Of a stretch of 64,000 nt of DNA, positions 34,515-41,081 are shown in pieces. Below the pieces are notes generated by a model. The model was not told the DNA's origin and searched no databases. It saw nothing but the letters and a program-made list of their open reading frames with translations. Position numbers and translations under genes: made by a program. The DNA comes from Luedemannella flava (GTDB lineage Bacteria > Actinomycetota > Actinomycetes > Mycobacteriales > Micromonosporaceae). How positions within the stretch are numbered: position 1 is the first letter of the stretch; every line of letters begins with the position of its first letter. The stretch spans positions 62,001 to 126,000 of the forward strand of contig NZ_BAAALT010000034.1 in assembly GCF_039528515.1 (NCBI RefSeq), written 5' to 3'.

Positions 34515-34632
34515 TCGCCGCTGTCAACGGCGTCCGATAACGTACCGGCAACAGCCGAGAAATGGTCTGCCACAAGGCATCAGGCTGCTCCCGCCCGCCC
34601 ACACGGGGGACAAAACGGTCAGTTGAGCGCTC

Positions 34633-35646
34633 TCACGGCCGCGGCCGACCGACACTCTCCCGGGTCACCAGCGTCGGCGCCAACGTCGTCCGGAACGCGC
34701 CGCGCTCCCCCGACTCGAGCTGCCGCAACAACGACGCCAGGCTCGCCTTCGCCACCGCCGCGAAATCCGGGCGGACCGTCGTCAACGGCGGAATGTAGAA
34801 CGCCGACTCCGGCATGTCGTCGAAACCGATCACACTCACGTCGTGCGGCACCCGCCGACCCTGCTCGTGCAACGCCCGCAGAATCCCCAACGCCAGATGG
34901 TCGTTCGCGGCGAACACCGCCGTCACCTCCGGCATCCGGGCCAGCATCTGCCCCGCCCGGTGCCCCGCCGCGGCCGTCCAGTCCGCCGGCACCAGCGGCG
35001 GCACCTCCACGCCCGCGTCCTCCAGCGCGCGCCGCCAGCCCGCCACCCGACCGCGCGCGTCGAACCAGTCCGCCGGACCCGACACGTGCCACACCGTCGC
35101 ATGGCCCGCGTCCAACAGATGCCGGGTCGCCAGGTACGCCCCCGCCTCCTGATCCACCGTCACCAACGGCGCCGCCCGCTCCGGATCACCGTCGATCGTC
35201 ACCAGCGGGGTGTCCTCCGGCAGGTCGTCCAGAGCCTCGTTCGCCGACTCCACCGGGGCGATCACCACCAGGCCGGCCACCCGCTGATCCAGGTGATGAC
35301 CGACCGCGTCCGCGACCGAACGCCGGTCCAGGCGACGGACGCTGCCGACGCTCACCGCGAACCCCGCCGCCCCGGCCGCCTGCTCGAACGCCGCCAACAG
35401 CGACGCCGGACCGTACAACGTCGAGGACTGCGCCACCACGCCCAGCACCTGCGAACGCCCCGTCACCAGCGTGCGCGCCGCCCGGTTCGGCCGGTAGCCC
35501 AGCTGCGTGATCGCCGCCCGCACCCGCACCCGGGTCTCGTCCCGCACGCTCGGATGGTCGTTGAGCACCCGCGACACCGTCTGGTGCGACACCCCCGCCA
35601 GCCGGGCGACATCCGTCATCGCCGGCTCGCGCGACTCTCTTCTCAC
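34633..35646 (-). CDS. araR: LacI-family regulator of arabinose use
   Basis: The 337-residue repressor has an N-terminal LacI HTH (MTDVARLAGVSHQTVSRVLN), a hinge helix (NRAARTLVTGRS) and a sugar-binding core of type 1 periplasmic-binding fold (VIGFDDMPESAFYIPPLTTVR near the C-terminus). It probably senses arabinose and controls the araB operon through the operator at 34501-34514. The GTG at 35646 gives a nine-residue extension; ATG at 35619 begins directly with the HTH. The name araR rests on context. Confidence 0.85.
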   Translation of the reverse strand: MRRESREPAMTDVARLAGVSHQTVSRVLNDHPSVRDETRVRVRAAITQLGYRPNRAARTLVTGRSQVLGVVAQSSTLYGPASLLAAFEQAAGAAGFAVSVGSVRRLDRRSVADAVGHHLDQRVAGLVVIAPVESANEALDDLPEDTPLVTIDGDPERAAPLVTVDQEAGAYLATRHLLDAGHATVWHVSGPADWFDARGRVAGWRRALEDAGVEVPPLVPADWTAAAGHRAGQMLARMPEVTAVFAANDHLALGILRALHEQGRRVPHDVSVIGFDDMPESAFYIPPLTTVRPDFAAVAKASLASLLRQLESGERGAFRTTLAPTLVTRESVGRPRP

Positions 35647-35651
35647 CGCGC

Positions 35652-36098
35652 TCAGGCACCGACCCGCGGCGGGCGACCCTCATACGGGGTCGACAACACC
35701 ACCGTCGTGCGCGTCGTCACGTTCGCCGCCTGCCGGATCTTCTGCAGCAACCGCTCCAGATCCGCCGGCGTGCCCACCCGCACCAGCAGAATGTAGAAGT
35801 CCTCCCCGGCCACCGAGTAGCACGACTCGATCTCCGGCAACACGGACAACCGGTCCGGCGCATCATCCGGCTGCGACGGATCCAACGGGCGAATCGCCAC
35901 AAACGCGGTCATCGGCAACCCGATCGCCGGGTAGTCCACCCGCGCCGCGTACCCCTGCAGAATGCCGCGCTGCTCCAGCCGACGCACCCGCTGATGGGCC
36001 GCCGACACCGACAAACCCACCTTCTCGGCGAGGTCCGTATAGGACATCCGCCCATCGGTGGTCAGCGCGGCCACGATAGCCCGGTCGATCTCCTCCAC
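35652..36098 (-). CDS. Lrp/AsnC-family transcriptional regulator
   Basis: A 148-residue regulator with an N-terminal HTH (DLAEKVGLSVSAAHQRVRRLEQRGIL) and a C-terminal RAM ligand-binding domain (about residues 62-140, with SCYSVAGEDFYILLVRV). Lrp/AsnC proteins sense amino acids or related ligands and form octamers. The gene has a leaderless promoter and ends six bases before the LacI gene starts, so some read-through into that gene is possible. The effector cannot be read from the sequence. Confidence 0.88.
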   Translation of the reverse strand: MEEIDRAIVAALTTDGRMSYTDLAEKVGLSVSAAHQRVRRLEQRGILQGYAARVDYPAIGLPMTAFVAIRPLDPSQPDDAPDRLSVLPEIESCYSVAGEDFYILLVRVGTPADLERLLQKIRQAANVTTRTTVVLSTPYEGRPPRVGA

Positions 36099-36104
36099 GC
36101 GACG

Positions 36105-36110
36105 AACCTA
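36105..36110 (-). promoter_or_regulatory. Leaderless-type -10 box of the Lrp gene (TAGGTT)
   Basis: Reading leftwards, TAGGTT is followed by six bases and then the GTG at 36098, with no Shine-Dalgarno. Confidence 0.5.
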
Positions 36111-36125
36111 CACGGCCCTATCCCG

Positions 36126-37283
36126 TTACGCGCCACCCGATCGGCGCGCCAGACCTCGGGCGATCACCAGACGCTGGATCTGGTTGGTCCCCTCCACGAT
36201 CTGCAACACCTTCGCCTCACGGAAATACCGCTCCACCGGATGGTCCGCCACATACCCGTACCCACCCAGCACCTGCACCGCCTCCGTGGTCACCCGCATC
36301 GCCACATCGGTGGCGAACAGCTTCGCCTTCGCCGCCTCCAACGAGTACGGCCGGCCCGCGTCCCGCAAGCGCGCCGCCGCCAACGTCAACGCCCGCGCCG
36401 CGCTGATCTGCGTCGCCAGGTCCGCCAACAGGAACCCGATCCCCTGAAAATCGATGATCGGCTGACCGAACTGCTCGCGCCCCCGCGCATACTCCACCGC
36501 GTAGTCCAACGCCCCCTGCGCCAGACCCACCGCGCAGGCAGCGATCCCCAACCGGCCACCGTCCAGCGCCGACAAGGCGATCGCGAACCCCTGGCCCTCC
36601 TCGCCGATCAGCCGGTCGCCCGGCACGCGCGCCCCGTCGAAGGCGATCTGCGCCACCGGCGACGACCGCAGCCCCATCGTCCGCTCCGGCGCCTGCGGCA
36701 CGATCCCCGGCGTGTGCGCGTCCGCCAACAGGCACGAGATCCCCGCCGCGCCCGGCCCGCCCGTACGGCAGAAGACGTTGTACACGTCCGCCCGGCCCGC
36801 GTGCGTGATCCACGCCTTCGTGCCCGTCACGGCGTAGCCGTCCCCGTCGCGCACCGCACGCGTCGTCAGCGCCGCCGCGTCCGACCCGCCCGCCGGCTCC
36901 GACAGGCAGTACGCCCCGAGTCTGTCCCCGGCCAGCAGCTCCGGCAGCAGCGCGGCCCGCAGCTCGGGGCGACCGAACGCGGCCAGGGGGTAACACGCCA
37001 GCGTGTGCACCGAGACGATCTCGGCCACCGCCAACCACCGGCTCGCCAGGACCTCAAGAACCTGCAGATACACCTCGTACGGCTGACCGCCCCCGCCGAA
37101 CTCCTCCGGATAGGGCAGGCCGAGCAGGCCACACCGGGCCAGCTGCTTCACCACGTCCTCGGGGAACTCACCGCGCTCCTCCGCCGCCGCGGCGCGTGGG
37201 GCCAGCTCCCTGTCGGCCAGCTGGGTCGCCAGGTCGAGCAGGGCTTCGGCCTCCTCGGACGGGAGGATGCGGGGAACGGTCAC
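36126..37283 (-). CDS. Acyl-CoA dehydrogenase
   Basis: The 385-residue flavoenzyme introduces a 2,3 double bond into an acyl-CoA, passing electrons to ETF. Signature regions are present: CLSEPAGGSDAAALTTRA (FAD/substrate loop), GTKAWITHAG, and the catalytic base Glu in QIVEGTNQIQRLVIARGL near the C-terminus. The start GTG or ATG region directly follows a palindromic operator. Substrate chain length is unknown. No other beta-oxidation genes are adjacent. In the kam context it might handle C4 acids, but it lies 30 kb away, so no link is claimed. Confidence 0.9.
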   Translation of the reverse strand: MTVPRILPSEEAEALLDLATQLADRELAPRAAAAEERGEFPEDVVKQLARCGLLGLPYPEEFGGGGQPYEVYLQVLEVLASRWLAVAEIVSVHTLACYPLAAFGRPELRAALLPELLAGDRLGAYCLSEPAGGSDAAALTTRAVRDGDGYAVTGTKAWITHAGRADVYNVFCRTGGPGAAGISCLLADAHTPGIVPQAPERTMGLRSSPVAQIAFDGARVPGDRLIGEEGQGFAIALSALDGGRLGIAACAVGLAQGALDYAVEYARGREQFGQPIIDFQGIGFLLADLATQISAARALTLAAARLRDAGRPYSLEAAKAKLFATDVAMRVTTEAVQVLGGYGYVADHPVERYFREAKVLQIVEGTNQIQRLVIARGLARRSGGA

Positions 37284-37293
37284 CCCAACAGCT

Positions 37294-37305
37294 TAACGGT
37301 CGTTA
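37294..37305. promoter_or_regulatory. TetR-type palindrome upstream of the acyl-CoA dehydrogenase
   Basis: TAACGGTCGTTA is a perfect palindrome (TAACG-GT-CGTTA) 11 bp before the start of the leftward gene and 40 bp before the rightward exonuclease gene. It resembles sites of TetR-family regulators of acyl-CoA metabolism. Confidence 0.5.
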
Positions 37306-37344
37306 GGTTTCGGTGACCAGTGCCCGTATGCCAGGCTGAGCACC

Positions 37345-38259
37345 GTGACCGAGAGCCGACCACTCCTGCTCGTCGACGCAGCCAGCCTGTACTTCCGGGC
37401 CTACTACGGCGTGCCCGAGTCCGCCGCCCGCGCCCCCGACGGCAGCCCCGTCAACGCCGTCAAAGGCTTCCTCGACATGCTGGCCACCCTCATCCGCACC
37501 CGCCGACCCGGCCGCGTCGCCTGCGCCCTCGACCTCTCCTGGCGCCCCGCCTGGCGCGTCGCCCTCATCGACTCCTACAAACGCCACCGTCTCGCTCCCG
37601 ACGGCGGCGAAGAAGTCCCCGCCGGCCTCGTCCCCCAGGTCCCCCTCCTCCTCGAGGTCCTCGCCGCGCTCGGCATCGTCACCATCGGCGCCCCCGACTA
37701 CGAAGCCGACGACGTCATCGGCACCCTCGCCACCCGCGAACCCGGCCCCACCGAGATCGCCACCGGCGACCGCGACCTGTTCCAGCTCGTCAACGACGCC
37801 ACACCCGTCCGCGTCCTCTACTGCGGCAAGGGCGTCGCCAAACTCGAGGTCTGCGACGAGGCCGCCGTCGCCACCCGCTACCAGGTCCCCGCCCGCCACT
37901 ACGCCGACTTCGCCGCGCTGCGCGGCGACCCCAGCGACGGCCTGCCCGGCGTCGCCGGCATCGGCGAGAAGACCGCCGCCGGCCTCGTCACCCGCTTCGG
38001 TGGCCTCGACGACATCGTCGCCGCCCTCGACAAACCCGACGCGCCCTTCGCCGCCGGCGTACGCGCCAAGCTCAGCGCCGCCACCGACTACCTCGCCGCC
38101 GCCGGACCCGTCGTCCGCGTCGCCACCACCGTCGACCTGCCCGTCCTCGACCTCACCCTGCCCAGCGCCCCCGCGGACGCCGATCACCTCATCGACCTCG
38201 CGCAACGCTGGAACCTCGCCAGCCCGGTCCGCCGCGTCGTCGACGCCGCCGCCGGCTGA
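37345..38259 (+). CDS. 5'-3' exonuclease (PolA N-terminal-like)
   Basis: The 304-residue protein is a free-standing FEN-type nuclease, like the N-terminal domain of DNA polymerase I. Metal-binding acidic clusters are visible: LLVDAASLYFRAYYG at the start, YEADDVIGTLA and IATGDRDLFQLV near residues 130-150. The helix-hairpin-helix reads DGLPGVAGIGEKTAAGLV near residue 200. It removes 5' flaps and primers in replication or repair. The GTG start may be leaderless (CAGGCT seven bases upstream). A strong hairpin terminator follows. Confidence 0.9.
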   Translation: MTESRPLLLVDAASLYFRAYYGVPESAARAPDGSPVNAVKGFLDMLATLIRTRRPGRVACALDLSWRPAWRVALIDSYKRHRLAPDGGEEVPAGLVPQVPLLLEVLAALGIVTIGAPDYEADDVIGTLATREPGPTEIATGDRDLFQLVNDATPVRVLYCGKGVAKLEVCDEAAVATRYQVPARHYADFAALRGDPSDGLPGVAGIGEKTAAGLVTRFGGLDDIVAALDKPDAPFAAGVRAKLSAATDYLAAAGPVVRVATTVDLPVLDLTLPSAPADADHLIDLAQRWNLASPVRRVVDAAAG

Positions 38260-38267
38260 ACAGCAAT

Positions 38268-38304
38268 GCGGGCCGGACATCCGTAGAGGGGATGTCCGGC
38301 CCGC
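38268..38304. terminator. 15-bp perfect hairpin, bidirectional terminator
   Basis: Arms 38268-38282 and 38290-38304 (core GCGGGCCGGACATCC) pair perfectly around the loop GTAGAGG, between the convergent exonuclease and beta-lactamase genes. Confidence 0.8.
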
Positions 38305-38315
38305 GTTCGCGTCTG

Positions 38316-39350
38316 TCAGCCGCCGTTCGTCGGACGGTGCTCCGGAGCCGGCCACCGCACCGGCGCCGCCCCGCCCCGCGCGAGCACGGACGACGACACG
38401 TCCACGGTCGCCACCGCGTCCAGGAACTCCCGGCCCATCACCGACCGGGCCGCCACCAACGGGTGCGTCGCCCCGAAATCGTCCGCGTCCGTGTCCAGGA
38501 ACCCGAACAGCGCGTACGTCAGCACCGGCGCACCCGACACGTCGAAGATGACGCCCGCCTCGTGGCGCGCCCCGTCATACCAGCCCGCCTTCGTCGCCAC
38601 CTGCGAGCGCTCCCGCGACGAGGCCACCCGACGGATCCCGTCAGTGAACGCGATCGGCGACCGCAACGCGTTCAGCAGGAACTCCGTCGACGACGCCGAC
38701 AGCAGTTCGCCGGCGACGAGCCGGGTCAGCAGGTCGTGCGTCTCCCGGGGCGTCGAGGTGCCCAGGTAGAAGCGGTTCGGATTGGCCACCGGCTCCACCC
38801 GCGTGTACAGGAAGCCCTTCGCGGCCAGGATCTCGTTCAGCTCGGCGGCCGGGCACACCAGGCCGCACAACCGCACCGCGGTGTCGTCGGAGACCGTGAG
38901 CAGGGCGACCAGGGCGTGCCCCAGGGTCACCGAGCTCGGGTACGCCCCGTCGAGGCTGAAGATGCCGTCCCCGCCGGGGATGACGATCGCGGACGTGACC
39001 TCGATCCGCTGGTCGAGGGTGAGCAGGCCGCGGTCGACCTTGTCCAGCACCGCCGTGGCTACCGCGACCTTGTTGACGCTGTACGCCTGGATGACCTCGT
39101 CCGCGCGCTGGTTGAACACCGGCTGACCCGCGCCGGCCAGGCTGCCGTACGCGTACCAGGTGCCGCCCGCGCGCCGGCTGTGGCGCCGGTAGCTCGCGGC
39201 GATCCTGGTCGCGGCACCGCCCCCGGCTGACCTGGCGGCCTCCGGCGCCGCTGGGGCCGCCGTAGCCGGCCCCAGCGCCAACCCGACCGTGGCCGTCGCG
39301 CCCCACCCCAGCGCCGCCCGGCGGCTCAGCCGTTCCGTCCGTTTGGTCAC
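38316..39350 (-). CDS. Class A beta-lactamase, Tat-exported
   Basis: The 344-residue serine hydrolase has a Tat signal peptide (LSRRAALGW). Class A motifs are all in order: active-site Ser91-x-x-Lys94 (SVNK), Ser154-Asp-Asp (SDD in place of SDN), the omega-loop pair Glu186...Asn190 (EPVAN), and Lys254-Ala-Gly (KAG in place of KTG). The GTG at 39350 follows GGGGGAG, which rules out the longer frame. It hydrolyses beta-lactams or acts on cell-wall analogues outside the membrane. Dependence on Tat fits the tatAC genes in this window. Confidence 0.83.
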   Translation of the reverse strand: MTKRTERLSRRAALGWGATATVGLALGPATAAPAAPEAARSAGGGAATRIAASYRRHSRRAGGTWYAYGSLAGAGQPVFNQRADEVIQAYSVNKVAVATAVLDKVDRGLLTLDQRIEVTSAIVIPGGDGIFSLDGAYPSSVTLGHALVALLTVSDDTAVRLCGLVCPAAELNEILAAKGFLYTRVEPVANPNRFYLGTSTPRETHDLLTRLVAGELLSASSTEFLLNALRSPIAFTDGIRRVASSRERSQVATKAGWYDGARHEAGVIFDVSGAPVLTYALFGFLDTDADDFGATHPLVAARSVMGREFLDAVATVDVSSSVLARGGAAPVRWPAPEHRPTNGG

Positions 39351-39436
39351 TCGCTCCCCCTCGATGTCGACCTTGTTCCTCGATCCAATCACGGATGCCG
39401 ATGGCCGGCGATCCGGTGCTTTCCGGGGATTGTTTC

Positions 39437-39458
39437 GGTGGTGGCGGTAGCCACCACC
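39437..39458. promoter_or_regulatory. Perfect 9-bp inverted repeat upstream of the methyltransferase
   Basis: GGTGGTGGC and GCCACCACC flank GGTA. The repeat lies 41-62 bp before the ATG at 39499. It may be a regulator site, an RNA hairpin, or a terminator for transcription entering from the left. Confidence 0.4.
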
Positions 39459-39498
39459 TGTAAGGCGTCCTAGGATGGAGGATCAGCAGAATCGAGCC

Positions 39499-40110
39499 AT
39501 GGACACCCGGCTCACTCCTGTCCCGCTCGTACCGGAGATCCGGTTGTACCTTGCCGGGCCCGAGACCGGGCTGTGGGCGGGCGGCTACCGCAGTGACGAG
39601 CCGTTGCCCTTCTGGGCCTTCGCCTGGCCGGGTGGGGTCGCCCTGGCCCGGTACGTGCTCGACCACCCGGACGTGGTGGCCGGGCGGCGGGTACTCGACG
39701 TCGGCGCCGGATCGGGCCTGGTCGCGATCGCGGCCGCCCGGGCCGGGGCGGCGCGCGTCGAGGCGGTGGACAGCGACGCGCGCGCCGTGGAGGCCGTACA
39801 GCGCAACGCGGGGGCCAACGGCGTGGCGGTCGTGGGCAGGCACCAGGAGATCGCGCACGACACCCCGACGGGTGACGCCGAGGTGGTCCTCGTCGGCGAC
39901 GCCTTCTACAACGCCGCGATCGCCCGGCCCCTGCTCGCGTTCCTGCGGCGGGTCGGGCGCGACGGCGCCGACGTCCTCGTGTCCGACCCGGGGCGCGGAT
40001 ACCTGCCCACGGCCCACTTCACCGAGCTCACGACCATGGACATCGCCGTGCCGGTGGTCCTCGAGGACTCCCCCGTGGCCCGGACGACCGTGTGGCGGCT
40101 AGCGGCTTGA
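39499..40110 (+). CDS. Class I SAM methyltransferase, ETFB-lysine/PrmA-like
   Basis: A 203-residue enzyme with SAM motif I VLDVGAGSGLVAIAAARAGA, an acidic post-II loop (VEAVDSDARAVEAV) and a motif IV region (VVLVGDAFYN). The N-terminus (LVPEIRLYLAGPETGLW...PFWAFAWPGG) is that of protein lysine methyltransferases related to ETFB-KMT and to nicotinamide N-methyltransferase. The ATG at 39499 has a CAGAAT box exactly six bases upstream. ATG at 39475 is the alternative. Its last 12 bases overlap the convergent MHYT gene. Confidence 0.8.
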   Translation: MDTRLTPVPLVPEIRLYLAGPETGLWAGGYRSDEPLPFWAFAWPGGVALARYVLDHPDVVAGRRVLDVGAGSGLVAIAAARAGAARVEAVDSDARAVEAVQRNAGANGVAVVGRHQEIAHDTPTGDAEVVLVGDAFYNAAIARPLLAFLRRVGRDGADVLVSDPGRGYLPTAHFTELTTMDIAVPVVLEDSPVARTTVWRLAA

Positions 40111-40947
40111 CCGCACGTACGTGCTGCGCGGGCGGTTGCTCGGCGCGGCCGAGACCGGCTCCGGCATCCCCGGGCTCGCCGGCGCGGGCGGCGGCGGCGC
40201 GCCCATGAGCGGCAGGTCCGTGTCGTCCAGCGGGCGGTTCAGCAGGGCGTAGAACAGCGAGATGGACACCAGCAGGACGAAGACCACGATCGGCGCGATG
40301 AAGCTGACCGGGGTGAGGCCGTCGATCGGCTCCTTGGGCACCTGCCGGTAGACGCTCATGGCGAACATTCCGGTGTAGTGCATGCCGCAGACCGCGACGC
40401 CCATGATGGCGGCGGCGATGCCGATCGCCAGGCCGCTGCGCAGGGTGATGGTGAAGAACAGCGCCACCGTGGCGGCCACGACCGCGATCACCACCGACGC
40501 GATGACCAACGTCTGGTCGTAGACGATGACGCCGGCCATCTGCATCGCGCCCATGCCCGTGTAGTGCATCGCCGCGACGCCCACGCCGGTCAGGACGCCG
40601 GCGGCGATGACCTTGGGGATCGACGGCTTGCCGAAGCCGACGATGAACAGGCCCATCGCCACGACGACGACGGCGGTGATCCAACTGCCCAGGGTCATCG
40701 CGACGTCGTAGCGCACCGGCATGCCGGGGACGGTGAAGCCGAGCATCGCCATGAAGTGCATGACCCAGATGCCCGTGCCGCCGATCGCCCAGGCGGCGAG
40801 CAGCAGCCAGCGGGCGCGCTCGCCGGTGGTGGCGGAGCCGCGGGCGCGGGCCGTGCAGATGAGGCCGAGCAGCGAGCCGAGGACGGACAAAGCGTAGGCG
40901 AGGCCGGGGTTGAGCCAGCCGTACGAAAACTGGTTGAGGTCAACCAT
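40099..40947 (-). CDS. MHYT-domain integral membrane sensor protein
   Basis: The 282-residue protein has seven transmembrane helices and three MHYT motifs, at about residue 63 (WVMHFMAM), 127 (AMHYTGMGAMQM) and 190 (GMHYTGMFAMSV). Met and His residues there are proposed to bind copper and to sense O2, CO or NO. No GGDEF, EAL or kinase domain follows, only a Pro-rich cytoplasmic tail, so the output partner is unknown. The ATG follows GGGGAG. Confidence 0.85.
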   Translation of the reverse strand: MVDLNQFSYGWLNPGLAYALSVLGSLLGLICTARARGSATTGERARWLLLAAWAIGGTGIWVMHFMAMLGFTVPGMPVRYDVAMTLGSWITAVVVVAMGLFIVGFGKPSIPKVIAAGVLTGVGVAAMHYTGMGAMQMAGVIVYDQTLVIASVVIAVVAATVALFFTITLRSGLAIGIAAAIMGVAVCGMHYTGMFAMSVYRQVPKEPIDGLTPVSFIAPIVVFVLLVSISLFYALLNRPLDDTDLPLMGAPPPPAPASPGMPEPVSAAPSNRPRSTYVRSSR

Positions 40948-41081
40948 CTATTGCTCCCCAGCCACCGGGTTGAACATCATCGCTGAACTCGGGAATCCTC
41001 CCGGAGCGGGAAGCAAGATGCAAGTTCACGTCACATCGCTTGCCATATCCGACATTTCTGTCGCCAAAGCATCGACGGCCA

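Noticed and set aside
36126..37283. The acyl-CoA dehydrogenase as the crotonyl/butyryl-CoA step of lysine fermentation
   Set aside because: It lies 30 kb from the kam genes with its own operator and no EtfAB partner, so a functional link is unsupported.
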